Source: Nematostella vectensis | Taxonomy: Eukaryota > Cnidaria > Anthozoa > Actiniaria > Edwardsiidae | Direction: 5' to 3' | Length of the DNA: 64,000 nucleotides | Assembly (NCBI RefSeq): GCF_932526225.1 | Contig: NC_064041.1 | Location: 8,616,313-8,680,312 of the forward strand | In this document: in pieces, positions 1-13,200 of the stretch | Layout: every line of letters begins with the position of its first letter | Position numbering within the stretch: position 1 is the stretch's first letter | Program-made: the position numbers and the translations under genes | The notes under the pieces: model-generated | Databases searched by the model: none | Told to the model about the DNA's origin: nothing | What the model saw: the letters and a program-made list of their open reading frames with translations, nothing else

Positions 1-1660
1 CCTAGGGTGGCCGTTTAATAGAGGTACCACTGTATACATCACTTGGCACGGTCCCTAGGGTGGCCGCTTAATAGAGGTACCACTGTATACATGACTTGGC
101 ATGGTCCCTAGGGCGGCCGCTTAATAGAGGTACCACTGTATACATCACTTGGGTACGGTCCCTAGGGTGGTCGCTTAATAGAGGTACCACTGAATACATA
201 ACTTGGCACAGTCCCTAGGGTGGTCGCTTAATAGAGGTACCACTGTATACATCACTTGGGTACGGTCCCTAGGGTGGTCGCTTAATAGAGGTACCACTGT
301 ATACATGACTTGGCATGGTCCCTAGGATGGCCGCTTAATAGAGGTACCACTGTATACATCACTTGGGTACGGTCCCTAGGGTGGCCGCTTTAATAGATGT
401 ACCACTGTATACATCACTTGGCACGGTCTCAAGGGTGGTCGCTTAATAGAGGTACCACTGTATACATTACTTGGCACGGTCCCTAGGGTGGCCGCTTTAT
501 AGAGGTACCCCTGTATACATTACTTGGCACGGTCCCTAGGGTGGCCGCTTTATAGAGGTACCACTGTATACATCACTTGGCACGGTCCCTAGGGTGGTCG
601 CTTAATAGAGGTACTACTGTATACATCACTTGGCATGGTCCCTAGGGTGGTCGCTTAATAGAGGTACCACTGTATACATCACTTGGCACGGTCCCTAGGG
701 TGGTCGCTTAATAGAGGTACCACTGTATACATCACTTGGCATGGTCCCTAGGGTGGCCGCTTAATAGAGGTTCCCTGTATACATCACTTGGCACGGTCCC
801 TAGGGTGGTCGCTTAATAGAGGTACTACTGTATACATCACTTGGCATGGTCCCTAGGGTGGTCGCTTAATAGAGGTACCACTGTATACATCACTTGGCAC
901 GGTCCCTAGGGTGGTCGCTTAATAGAGGTACCACTGTATACATCACTTGGCATGGTCCCTAGGGTGGCCGCTTAATAGAGGTTCCCTGTATACATCACTT
1001 GGGTACGGTCCCCAGGGTGGCCGCTTAAAATTGTACCACTGTATACATCACTTTGCACGGTTCCGAGGGTGGCCGCTTAATAGAGGTACCACTGTATATA
1101 TCACTTGGCACGGTCCCTAGGGTGGTCGCTTAAAATTGTACCACTGTATACATCACTTGGGTACGGTCCCCAGGGCAGCCGCTTTATAGAGGTTCCACTG
1201 TATACATCACTTGGCACGGTCCCTAGGGTGGCCGCTTTATAGAGGTAGCACTGTATACATGACTTGGCATGGTCCCTAGGGTGGCCGCTTTATAGAGGTA
1301 CCACTGTATACATCACTTGGTACGGTCCCCAGGGTGGCCGCTTAATAGAGGTTCCACTGTATACATCACTTGGGTACGGTCCCTAGGGTGGCCGCTTAAT
1401 AGAGGTACCACTGTATACATCACTTGGGTACGGTCCCCAGGGTGGCCGCTTAATAGAGGTACCACTGTATATATCACTTGGCATGGTCCCTAGGGTGGCC
1501 GCTTAATAGAGGTACCACTGTATATATCACTTGGCATGGTACATCAGTTGTCTAAGTCCCGAGGATAACCGCTTAATAAGGGTACCACTGTATAAAACTT
1601 TGCACGGTCCTTAGGATTGCATAATAGAGCTACCACTCTAAATGCCAGGGGGTCTAGGTC
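1..1660. repeat. 53-bp satellite array, left flank
   Basis: About 30 head-to-tail monomers with a period of 53 bp; each holds the core CCTAGGGTGGCCGCTTAATA followed by GAGGTACCACTGTATACATC. Monomers vary at a few positions (GCACGG, GCATGG or GGTACGG before the core; GGTGGCC or GGTGGTC within it). The block around 611-821 repeats again from 822, giving a four-monomer higher-order unit of 211 bp. The last monomers (about 1540-1660) decay. The same satellite in the same orientation ends the window. Confidence 0.95.
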
Positions 1661-3950
1661 ATACCGTTGTTTGATAGATAACTTTCGAGATTAAGCAACA
1701 AGGAGTGGACATATGTTTAAAAGGGAAGCGATTGTGATATATTTGACAAATACTACTGCAAGGGAAGTCACTCCACGAATAAGAACTCATTCATCTTGAT
1801 AGACTTTGTGGCTTTCAATTCAGTTTGATTCAGATTCAGTTTGTCAGACACCTTAATGTGTACAAAGCTTTACATTTCTTGGGAGCTAACAGACAGACGA
1901 TCCAGAAACAAACAACCTTCAAACACATTGCCTAAGGTTAGTTGTACTACTTTGACTTTAAGCAAGCCTTTAATTTCTTTAAAAGACTTAAATAGGTTTA
2001 AAAGTGCAGAATGGCTAATACAGAAAGACGCCGAGGCAAACAAAAAAACATCTTTAAACACCTCGCCAAAGGTTAATTGCCACAATCTGTATCTGACTTT
2101 GAGCAATCGTTCAGTTTCTTGAAACTTACAGATAGACTCTTACACCGAACCAGACACAAAGCAATTTATAAACACCTCGCCAAAGGTTAATTGCTATACT
2201 TTGAATCGAGGGGGTTTAAATTAGGGACAGTTTAACACGACAAATAATCGCGCTCTAAATTCCATCACGTGAGATGATAACGCGAACGAAATCATTATGG
2301 GTTTCCATCGACAACGAAAACCAGACGTGTGATACGCCTATCGTGGGATCTGCCGAGGAAATAGAACGGGCTAGAACGTCTTTGGCGAAACAAAAACTAT
2401 ATATCACAGGTCTGCAAAGGCAGGGGAAATCCTCAGGCAAAACGGAAGACATAAAACACAACAGCTGAAACTTTAAAGGTCTAGTTACTTTAGCGTTTGT
2501 TCCTCAAGTTGACATTTCTACTGACATAGAAAAGAGGAGACAGCCGTGTCAAAATGGTAAGATTACCAAGTCGTATATTTGTAAGGTGCCTCTTTTGACA
2601 TTGGCGAGAGGGAACAACCATGTTACCGCAAAACATTTGCGATTGAATTTGTTCTTTCTAAAAAATTTTCCGACAGAAAAACATTCCGTGGCGCGGGAGA
2701 AAAGAACTAACTAGTTGCCGCACGTGTATAATATATGAAAAACAGAATTAGAGGAAAATACATTTAATGACAAACACACAAGTTATATTTTTAGAAGATT
2801 TCTTTCTTTTCTAGAAAATAGCGTATAAAATGCATGTAAAAATTTTGGAATCTAAGAGAGCCGAGATGTTTTTTTAATTCTAAGCGTCTCTTAAAATACA
2901 ATTATTTTTCGAAGTGTGTGTGAGCGAGCAGTAAAAATACGCCCAGAGGCGGCGAAGCAGAGGTAGAGGTCATGTGGTCTACCGTTGATAATGGCTACTT
3001 TATAACTTCATATCTTTAATTAGTACTGAATAGAGCCTGCACAGCGTACGATAGCATAGCTCTCAGCCCAGTATTCTCTTACAAGGTTTGCATCATTAGG
3101 TTCGCTTTTAGTTCAGCATGGAATTTTTGAGTAGGCTCCATACTAAAGTATGGAATGATTTGTTTTCAATACGTCAAGCGGTTGACCAAGAGAATCTTAA
3201 AGATTCGTGTGGGGTTCTTCAGTCTACTTGTCTCTCCTCTAATGGCGCGCTTGTGCGTGGACCGTGCCCCCCCAAGAAAAACTCGTGACGAAGCCCATTT
3301 AAGGGCACTTAATAAGCAAGTTTTTAGAGCCACTTGTGCGTACAAGACAGAGATAATGAGAGAATTGTCTAGGAGTGCTTTTTCCATATTTATCGGCCGA
3401 AGATTAAAAAAAAACAGGAACTTATAAGTGGCAAACGACAATTATCCCGATATTTTGCAGCCAAATGCAGCACTTCTAACATAACCAGAAAGCTAGTGTC
3501 AATAAGGAAAAAGTTGCTTAGGTCCTTGACAATGGCTGATAGCAAGCCAACAAGGGCAACAGATTATCAGGGAATTCTCCTATACACACTGGGGTCGATT
3601 CCTTGTGCAAACAAGTATGGTGGTAAATATTTCTTTTTTGTTTTGTTTTATGTTTTGCTGGTGTTGGGAAGCGCACACAAACGTGAGAATGTTCTTCATT
3701 TGCTACCTATGGTGGTGTTTCCACGTTATCAATGCCTGGATATACCGTGTTTGCACACAAGACATTGGATCGAGTAGAGCGTACAGAGTAGATGAAATAA
3801 TATCTAAAAATATTTATGAAACCTAAAGTAGAAATCGCTTTCCTGGCTAATAACTGGTCTAGGCCAATATTTACACCAGTTTACATAACCTAAATTACCC
3901 TCAGGTACCTTCTTAGAAATTTTTTCTCCTCCTCTGCTTATTCCTTATTC
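1661..3950. other. gene-poor stretch with degenerate repeats
   Basis: No convincing gene is seen. Around 1880-2215 a phrase of the form AACACCTCGCCAAAGGTTAA recurs at about 1922, 2056 and 2171, so this is a degenerate tandem repeat of roughly 115-135 bp. Open frames at 2274-2468 and 3155-3777 are short, have no recognisable domain and overlap equally open antisense frames. A 5' non-coding exon of the receptor gene that follows probably lies here, because a polypyrimidine tract and AG sit directly before its ATG. Confidence 0.5.
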
Positions 3951-3953
3951 TAG

Positions 3954-6900
3954 ATGTTCCTGATCATAGCAACGTTTATCGTTGGGATTGAAGTCATCGC
4001 GGGCGAGTCAAACTGGACGCGGTGTTCACCGGTCTGCAAATGCGCACACATCGATAAAAGTATGGCAGCAGTGTGTCGACCCGCGGGACTCCTCGAGCCA
4101 GACCACTTCGCTCTACCCGTGGCTGTGGAAAGCCTGTAAGTAAATGAGCAAACAGATTATAGACTTAAATTATATGATTGAAGATTATTTAATAAATCTG
4201 GGTGGTTAATTTTATAATCTCATATAATCTCAACAGTTTTAGGCACTTGAAAGGAGACCAATTACGCCGCCATTTTATGCTCCCGATCGATGGCGAGTCA
4301 CTCAAAGAATTAATTACCATCTGCTAATTCAAGCGAGTAACCAAGATATTTGCTATTAAATATCGTCAATAACATATCAGACTACATTCGCGGATTGTTA
4401 TTATAAAGTTTTCTTTCATATGAACCGCTGTATTTTCGATAAAAAAATTCAAGCGAGTAACCAAGATATTTTCTATTAAATATCGTCAATAACATATCAG
4501 ACTACATTCGCGGATTGTTATTATAAAGTTTTCTTTCATATGAACCGCTGTATTTTCGATAAAAAAAGAAGTGGGTGATCGACATTCTTTAATATAACGC
4601 AAGATCCGCCCTTATAACTTGGAGTCCCCAGTGCTACGCGCGCTACCGTGGCCACATTGACTGTTTTACAGTGCGACGCGCGCTACCGTGGCCACCTTGA
4701 CTGTTTTACCGTGCGACGCGCGCTACCGTGGCCACCTTGACTGTTTTACCGTGCGACGCGCGCACCGTGGCCAACTTGACTGTTTTACCATACGACGCGC
4801 GCTACCGTGGTTACTTTGACAGTTTTTTTGAAGTATAAGCCACTGAGGATACGAGCAACGTGATATTTGACTAACATGAGCTCCACAAGCCAACTAGGCA
4901 AAGAAATGCTTCAGTACACATTAGAACTACCCCAATCAAAACTGTCGCATGTTAATTCGCTAACTTTCTTAAAACTTTGTCTTGGTGGCCAAAGTAGCGC
5001 GCGTCGTACTATTAATGCTGTACATTAGGTATGACAAGGTAGACATGCAGTTTTAAATGTTTTACGGCTAAGAAAGGGGGAAATAATAACAGACTATTCT
5101 AAAACTTCAATTGTTATCTCACATTTAGATCAATAGAAAATGACAGCTTGGATTTTATCCCTGCGGGATTGTTCTCACACATAACGAGTCTGAAACAACT
5201 GTAAGTAAAGAACTGAATCGAGAATTATTACTGTGTATGTTAAAATATTTTTAATAGCTTATTCAAATAGCTTAACAAATGGAAGGGACATTATGGCTAC
5301 AAAATAGCGTTACATATAATATGGAATGAAAGATTTAGATCTCAAAAACGTAAACCAAATTTACAACATTGGTCAACTTAAATCAAAATTACAGATACTA
5401 AAACAGAACCAATGCGATCAAGACTTCTACTGATCAACAAGAAGCGTTGACAGGTGATTATGTGACGTTTTTTTCCCCAGCATTCTTAAGAACAACAGCA
5501 TCAGGAGTATTGCCAAAGGAGCTTTTAATGGCCTCGACAAATTACTAACACTGTAAGTATAAACAAGAAGAATGTCCTAAAATCTTTTCACGAGTCAAAA
5601 AGTATTGACAAAGGAAACAGAGACAACAAAAATATACAATTATTCAAATTATTTTCAACTTTTTAGAGGGTGCAAAATGAGAATAATTTTTTTAATTTTT
5701 TTTTATTTTAAGCGATCTCAGTAGCAATGGCCTTCAGATCTGGGACGTGGATCCAGATCTAGAACTAAACTCCCTAAAAACAGTCAAACTGTACGGTAAC
5801 AGAAACTACAGCCCTGATACAAGCATCCTGAAACTCTGCAACTTAAGGGAGCTACAAGGGGTCTCATGGAGCATGCACTGTAAGGATTGCACGCTGGCCA
5901 AATTTACAGAGGACGCGAGAAACATGACGCGTATCAAAAACATGACCGATGACGACATGGGTGATGCGATTTGTGTCATGGAAAAGGACGAGTTCTTGCA
6001 TAATGACGTCATCAAGTACGGAAAGACGTTTGAGTATGTGAAACTTGGTTTTACCCCTCAATGCATATGCGAAGGGGATGAGGAGTGTTATAATCATGAG
6101 ATTCAGTTCCCGTATTTTGAGCACTTGTATGAAGTACCCCGGTCACTGTTCCACATTCAGTACGGCATCGGAAGTATCATCCTTGTACTGAACATTGTCA
6201 TCGTGATCCTTATCATATTCTGCCCATCCTTACGTAACAGCACGTCGTTCATCCTCATCTGCAGCATGGCTCTGAGTGATGCACTTGTCGGGGTGTATAC
6301 TATAATGATCGCGATCCACAACCCCTTTCACGATACTACAGTGACGCCCAACGAGTTACTCATGAACAATATCAAGGTGTGCCCGAATATAGGGGTGGTC
6401 TTCACCACGGCTCAAGTCACCACAGTCTTCACGTCCTTTTTCTTAACCTTGGAGAGGTACCTCGCGATCGTCCACTGCGATAACCCTACAGCCCGACTCA
6501 GCAGTAAACTCTCACTTCGCCTCTCCATTCTAGTCTGGCTTATTGCTATTACATTCGCGATGCTACCAATATTCGGCGTGCAGGGCTTGCAGTATCACAA
6601 ATGGTTCCAGTGTACAATGCCCTTTCACAAAGGCTCCTACATCACCGACACTTCTACCGTCACTCTCGCAGTGGGAGTACTCTGCGTCATGATTTACCTT
6701 ACGAGTGTTGGCCTCTACGTTCGCATCTACGTTTTCGTACAGAAAGCGAGTTCACAGTTGGGTGTAAAACGAGAGGCCCGCCTAGCAAAGAGGATCTCAC
6801 TCATGGTGTTGACAAACTTTTTCTTTTTTGTAACTCCGATGATCCTGTTTCTGATCTACGTGTATCGATTTGTGGATTTGATGCTGGACGCTGCTGTGAC

Positions 6901-7246
6901 TTTAAACAGCCTACGCGCGTTCTTCGTCATGGGCAGTTGGATTCCCGTCACCCTACTCGGGCTCAGCTCACTGATTAACCCCTTCCTTTACGCCTTCAGA
7001 CATCAGAAGTTCCAACGAGAGGCGACAAGGTTAGGGCGTAACATCAGCTGCAATATAGGGATGTCAGTGAATTCTCAAAACTCCGACAGAAAAGGAAGCA
7101 CACGCCAATCAAATAAGACCCCAACGTGGAAGAAACACCAAGGATCCAACGGAAGAAGATTGAAACGGAATGGGAACCCCAATACTATTGAACTACAGCT
7201 TTTCTCTGAACCAGAACACCATGAACCACAAACTCTAGATCCTTAA
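3954..7246 (+). CDS. LRR-containing G protein-coupled receptor (LGR/relaxin-receptor-like)
   Basis: Four exons, 3954-4135, 5129-5200, 5481-5552 and 5713-7246, join in frame (all introns phase 2) to 619 aa. Exon 1 gives a signal peptide (MFLIIATFIVGIEVIAG) and a Cys-rich LRR cap (CSPVCKC). Exons 2 and 3 are the classic 72-nt one-LRR exons, and exon 4 starts with a further repeat (DLSSNGLQIWDVD). A Cys-rich hinge (HCKDCTL, QCICEGDEEC) leads into seven membrane segments: LSDA in TM2, LERYLAI in place of DRY at the end of TM3, QCTMPF in loop 2 and NPFLYAF (NPxxY) in TM7. The tail is basic and Ser-rich. Likely a plasma-membrane receptor for a peptide or protein ligand; the ligand cannot be told. 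With only three or four repeats it is shorter than glycoprotein-hormone or relaxin receptors. The acceptor-like TTATTCTAG right before the ATG suggests an upstream non-coding exon. Confidence 0.88.
4251..4590. repeat. dispersed repeat family, copy 1, with internal 120-bp tandem duplication
   Basis: Starts near CCAATTACGCCGCCATTTTA and ends near GTGGGTGATCGACATTC, within intron 1 of the LGR gene. The stretch from 4327 is repeated from 4447 almost without change (period 120 bp). Diverged copies of the whole element occur at 31998-32222, 43421-43580 and 60885-61106. The common core is a run like AATTCAAGCGAGTAACCAA followed by an AT-rich half. No open frame is present, so this is probably a short non-autonomous element. 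Confidence 0.8.
4631..4829. repeat. 40-bp GC-rich minisatellite, 5 copies
   Basis: Five tandem copies of a unit containing GCGACGCGCGCTACCGTGGC and CTTGACTGTTTTAC, period close to 40 bp, in LGR intron 1. GC content is far above the surroundings. A diverged copy seems to persist near 4990 (AAAGTAGCGCGCGTCG, opposite strand). Confidence 0.85.
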
Positions 7247-7279
7247 GACGAGTTTATGTACGATTTTCTTCACAAGAAT

Positions 7280-7285
7280 AATAAA
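7280..7285 (+). terminator. poly(A) signal of the LGR gene
   Basis: AATAAA 34 bp after the stop codon, within GAATAATAAAGCC. A canonical animal polyadenylation signal; it would give a very short 3' UTR. Confidence 0.6.
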
Positions 7286-7289
7286 GCCA

Positions 7290-10231
7290 TAATTTTGTTG
7301 TTGTTCATTCAATATTATACGACGAATAATGTATAAAATCCTTAAATAACAACTTAAAAACAATGCTTTTTACTTTATTTACCAAATTTAATCGAAAATA
7401 TGGCAAACATATATTCTAACAGCCTAACAGCCACAATCGATTTTTTCCCACAAAATAGCGGCTGATAGAGACTTGCATTTGACTTGTCCCTAAAGAAGAC
7501 GAAGAATTAAAGGAATCCAAGGTTTGTTAGAATATGTGTTTTCAACATGTTAAAGCGGCAGTGTCATGGTAAGAGCTTTGCAATAAATCCCGGCCCGGAC
7601 ACAATGAATTTCAGTCAAATTCTGATATTGACTTATGAGCCTTTGGTACATGTGGGAGGCTTAATTTCAAAGGAAATGACCACAAACTGTCAATAAAAAT
7701 AGTTTTCAATAAAATATTGCATATTATTTTAACAAGGGAGTGACAGCTCAAAGTTCAACTGTTTGTAGACAATTAATGACACAAGACATGCTTAGTACCA
7801 TGACGCTGCCCCTTTAAGAAAAATGTCTACCGCTCGGCCTATTTATTTGAAGCATTTATTAGAAGCCTATTTTTACAGTGAAGCGATTTTACGGAAAGCA
7901 TTTGTCTAAAAAAGTCAGTCTTTGGCACAAAAAAAAAATAGATAGTAGTTCAACAGATGTATAATATAAAGCACATCAAATTTCATATATGTACATGATA
8001 TACAAAGCTTACGCAACTTGGCAAATTCTCTAGGGACAGTCTATAAGTTATTTGCAGTTAAGTAGATAAAACACCGCCTTTCCACAACCGCGGCGCTCGT
8101 CAAAGGTATACAAAACGTGGATTATGAATGTAGTACTTACTCTAACTTGGGTGCAAACCCTATGTATGTAAATATTAAAGTCCTTGTACCATAAACTTTG
8201 TAAATATAATACTATATGCACTGCACCAATGCAATTAAATATAAACAAGAAGTGGGCCCGTCACCATGTGACGATAAACAAATTTACTAGAATATAATTC
8301 AAATACTATTTGATAGCAGGACTAGGGCCAAGGCTAATACGAATTTCCAATTCTCAGTAAGTATACAAAAAAGACTTCACAATTAACCATTTTATTCCTA
8401 AGCCATGAAAACTTTTAACGCATTTGTAATAACTGTATAAGTACTGTACACAATATGTAAGTAAATGTACCAAACATACTTTAACTGTTCTAATATTTGA
8501 AGGATCTCTGAATAATTGCTAATTCCATAAAAAAACTTTGATAAGCCGGTAGATTTAAAGCCTAGTTGTGTTGCCGAATATATTTTAATCTGCCAATTTG
8601 TCTCAACTCTAGCGTATGTAATTGTATTTACGCTTCTTTTATCCTTGCCCCAAGGTGCTTGAATAACAGCATATTCTAATTTGGAGTAATTGGCAAAACT
8701 TCTGTAACTTCTCTGGCGAAACTCCATATGCATGCAATAACATTACTTAACTTTTTACTTGGGCTACCTGTGGTAGCACGAGTCTAGGTTTACCTTTTCT
8801 ATAAGTCTATCTATCTATCCATGTCGAAAACGTGTAAGCCTGCGATGCTCAAAGGTCTGCGGTATACTTCTGCCTGAAATCGAGGCGGCTTTTGTGGAAG
8901 ACTCTTCGGAGAGACGCTCACTACTTACACAAATGTACACACAGTCTGCGATAGACCCACACTAAAAGATGTGTATAACCGTATATTTTGGCCAGTGTTG
9001 TTTCAAGGACTGTCTAGCATGTTCTATAACCAGATATTTGATAAAGTTTGAATTGTTTTGCTATAAAGACACGCTCCGCCTCGGCCTTCTCTCTATGCAG
9101 CTCGTAGTGCCAATATTTCTTAGTTCTAACAACTTCCGATGGACACATATGATTCCGAAAGAAGAAGAGAATCAATAAGAGCGTCGATAAGTTTGGATAA
9201 GTTTTGTGTTTATTGTTTTGTATGCAATTCTGAACAGTGCCTCAAGCATTTTATCGCTCGTTAATCGCCCGGTATCAGTAGCGAGCGTGTCCTATCCCAA
9301 TAAAGAGTCAAATTTATTACAATAATGCCGGTTTCGTTATGCTAAATCCCATACTCTTCAGTATGTATAGCACCGTATTACGGCGTTATTACGGCGTAAA
9401 GCCCCGTGCAATCTCTGCCAGCATTGCTGGCGAACTCTTGCCCGACTGACCGCAAGACAAAGGAAATGTCAGAAAGTCAATTTCCCATTTTGACATGTCA
9501 GAAAGTCAACATTTCCTTTGTCCTATATTCAGTCAAGCGGAAATTCGTCAGCAATGCTGGCGCAGTCTGCACGGGGCTTTTTAGTGTACGAGCCCCCGAG
9601 AAAACAGCTCACCAGCAGGTACAAAATGCAGACTGCATTTTTCGGTGATTCCTTTTGTAGCCCGAGTTAACGCTGGTGCAGCGTCTAGTTAGTTTCAGGA
9701 CTCCAGCGTACTCTGTATTTCCCAATCAGACCAGAAGAAACTGTGCTTCTTTATACTATCAGAATCGCGCCAAAGTTCAAAGCTCAAAGCTAGTGCAGGT
9801 TGATGACGTCATACCGCTCGACCAATCAAAAACGTTTGCCTGACAGACGTAACGCTTACTATAGTAAAGATTACATGTACAGAGATTTAATGGTTTTAGG
9901 GTTTGAGGTATTGTCATAGGTACGCCAAGGGGCCTAAAAACATTATTTTTTCATATGACTGTCTTTTCTATATTCACCCCTCAACTGGCCTGTACCAGCC
10001 ATGCGAAATTCCCACTAAGCCAAAAAACATCAAAGGCATGAAATCTTGAAATAATTATCTAAAACGAAAGTTTTATACCTCTTAATTATTAAATACAATA
10101 TAACATACCAGCAGCGCTACTTTAAATCAGCCGATGGAATTGGTATTTCGTCAGGGTGACAAAACGGTGGATGACATGGACTCTTGGATGTACTTACCAT
10201 TTGTATGTACAAGTCGGGGTTCCTGGCACTG
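7290..10231. other. intergenic region between LGR and FBXL6
   Basis: No gene recognised. AT-rich, with two repeat traces: a foldback at 9398-9580 and a diverged partial copy (about 10045-10200) of the foldback that lies at 12030-12776. The two flanking genes converge here (LGR on +, FBXL6 on -). Confidence 0.6.
9398..9580. mobile_element. 183-bp foldback MITE
   Basis: Left end AAAGCCCCGTGCAATCTCTG and right end CTGCACGGGGCTTT are inverted copies about 37 bp long, including a shared GCCAGCATTGCTGGCGAA-type segment. A second inverted pair inside (CAAAGGAAATGTCAGAAAGT against its complement) makes the whole element a near-complete hairpin. No coding capacity. Confidence 0.8.
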
Positions 10232-13200
10232 TTACCCCTGTTTCTGATTAGACATAATGTTCCCGAGAAGACGTTTCAGGTTCCCGTGGCCGATGTGTTT
10301 CTGTTTGAACCCGCGGTCTATACCTCGGCATGATGTGAGGTTCAGTTCGTTCAATTTCGGACATCCAAGGAATACATTTCTGCAAGGGAACAATGACATT
10401 ACTGTACAGAAAGAGCCAAACCACCATACGACTATATTTAAAGGGACTACGTCGGAGCAAAAGGGGCACTTGCTTCGGAAGCTTGAAACATTGACTATAA
10501 AGAGATCAAGAGATATCAAGAGATGGAAAGTTTTTACGTTTAGTTAAGCACACTATCATATTTGACAGGTGTTAAATTGAGAAAATGCAACCGACTAGCC
10601 AGTCAAATGGCCGTTTGAAAATGAGAATTTGTAGGATATCTGTCTAAGAAACTGCTTTGTACTTACAAGCCGGGAATATCGGCTCTAGTGATAGGTTAAA
10701 CCTTCTTAAACTGGTGCGGTTGGTTTTAGATGAAGGAAAATGCTACATTACCAACAGCATTTATCAGGGAATTGTCGAGCCTCTGCACAACTATTCTCAT
10801 TAAGATGTGTTACGGAGCAAAATCAAAGTAGAAAGCTTTATTTATGATAGCTAAAATACGAAAATGTTCTCCAAAACAACAAGCTTCCACTGTGTTTTAA
10901 CTGACCTGGAGACCAAGTTATTGATCGCTGATTGGATGCTATTTTGCGAAACACAACCGTGCGTGAGTGAGTTTACACCAAACTCCCTAGAGACACTCCG
11001 GGGTATGGTATGTAGGTATTTGGCGAGTATGGGCCTATTTAAGAAATTTATCTCAAAGTCTCGAGGCTTTTAGACGTATCCTCGAAGCTCGGTAAGTCAT
11101 GCAGTCAAGGCATTTTTAACTCCAACCCCCATTGTCTTGAATGGTGCAGTCTTTGACTATGGTAGTCTGCCTATTCGACCGTCTCGTGTGGAATCACAAA
11201 TCATTCCACGACGAAATACGGGGTTAAAAATCCCATTTAAGTATGAACAATGGCATTAGATAGATAGCAAACCTTTAATTGCATTTGCAGTAATAAAATA
11301 GCCAATCTTGCCTCTTTAACTGTACAAATACAAGGGATTCTCAGGTGATTTTCCAACATTCAAGATGGCAGTAATGAAAGTTTATTAGATAGGGTGGAAA
11401 TGCGCAAAAGACTATGATATTGTGTAACAAATGCACAAACGCGAGAAGAAGAAACCAAACAGTTGCATTATATGGCTGGGCTACCACAGGTATCCCAGTA
11501 AAAATTCAAGCCAACTGCCAACTTACGCTGGTCTCAGAGCGTGTGAGATGAGAAACCGCAAAGCATTGTTGGAGGGTTCGGACACAGGTATCCCAGGCTC
11601 ACAGTGTGTGATCACGCTACGTTGTGACTTAGTTCTAAGTAAACATATAGAGTTCAAATGAGCCATTCATTCTACTATGAAATACAATCTTAAAAAAATC
11701 TCAATAATATTCGTATTTGGTTGTGGTGTCTCTGTTTTCGCTCTGTCCATTTCTAAATTCAGCTGACTAGTCAGGGGTCAATGGTTACATCGCTATTATT
11801 TTCCATTACTTTATGGTTGAAAGGACCTGAAAATAATATAATCGATTTAAGGAAGAAAAACGCACAATTAAGTTTGATGTTTTAAATGACCTTTCCAAAA
11901 ACTAGAAGTCGTAGGCCTTTTGTCATAAAAAGGGGAAGCAAATTAAATATTAAAGTACCCTTGTCAGCCACACCTTTGTTATTGCCTTCATTTAATATTG
12001 GAAGGCACACAATGTATTAAAATTTTGAAATAACCATCTAACAATAAAGTTTCATAGTTTATTTACCAAATCCAATCGGAAATATCTCATTGGCTTTCGC
12101 AAATCAGCCGAGGGAATGGTTTTTCACACTTAGTAATTTGGGTCCGTACTTTGCAATGATGACAAAATGACGGCTTCAGGAGGCTGTTTCAGAAGGACTT
12201 GGATGACGTTGCTTAATTTATTAACCACTGCAAGTATAACCATTGAGTTGACAATATAAGAATGCTCTAGTTAATTTTCTTTGGCTTTGTTCCTACCACT
12301 ATACTTCCCGTGGCTTTGATTTATTTTAAAACATACCAGTAAAATTACTCGTTCGTACGATGATCATTTATAAAAAATTAAAAACTTTCTTCAAAACTCT
12401 ACTTCTACTAATTATTATTGTTCCATCATTGTTCCGTGCATTAAGTACCTTTTTATGCCTTTGTGCCTCCCACTGTTTCCCGTGGCTTTGAACATTCCAA
12501 TAACACTACTTAATCACTTACATTAATAAAAACATCACATAATTTCTTCAAAACACTAATATTGTCCATCAAGCAACATAGGACAGGAAGTAAATAAAGC
12601 AACGTCATCCAAGTCCTTCTAAAACAGCCTCTGTAAGCCGTCATTTTGTTATCCCTGCAAAGTACGGACCCAACGTGTGAAAATCAATCCATTTCCCCCG
12701 GCTGATTTGCGAAAGCCAATGAGATATTTTCGATTGGATTTGGTAAATAAAGTATGAAACTTTATTTTTAGATGGTGCATAAGGGCACAATTATACACTC
12801 TACCCACTTAAAGTAAAACCACTGAGTTGACATTGAGAATGTTCTAGTTAAGTATCTTTTTTTTTCGCTTTGCGCCTACCACTGTTTCCCGTGGCTTTGA
12901 ACATACCAATAATACTATTACTTAATCACTTACATTAATAAAACATCACCTAATTTCTTCAAAACACTTCTTCCAGTAATATTGCTCCATCAAGCAACTT
13001 AGGGCAGGACAGTGTATAATTGCCACACTAATAACTCGTGCTGGCCTGAACCGGCGAGAAGAAATGGTTTAGTTATTTATCATTCATCTACTTTTTACTA
13101 TTATCATCTTTTTTTTTAAATAAATCATCAATGAATTTTAGGCTCTATCTGTAACATTCTTATGGTTTAGCACACAAATAGCAGGCGTAATGTACCATTA

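Noticed and set aside
1-1660. Regular repeats at both ends as a possible CRISPR array
   Set aside because: Monomers are contiguous with no unique spacers, and the window is an intron-rich animal genome. It is a satellite.
2255-2468. 64-68-aa frames on both strands
   Set aside because: Short, mutually antisense and without known motifs; they may be chance.
3155-3827. Several 70-93-aa frames upstream of the LGR gene
   Set aside because: No family recognised, no consistent single frame; may be decayed transposon sequence, but that could not be supported.
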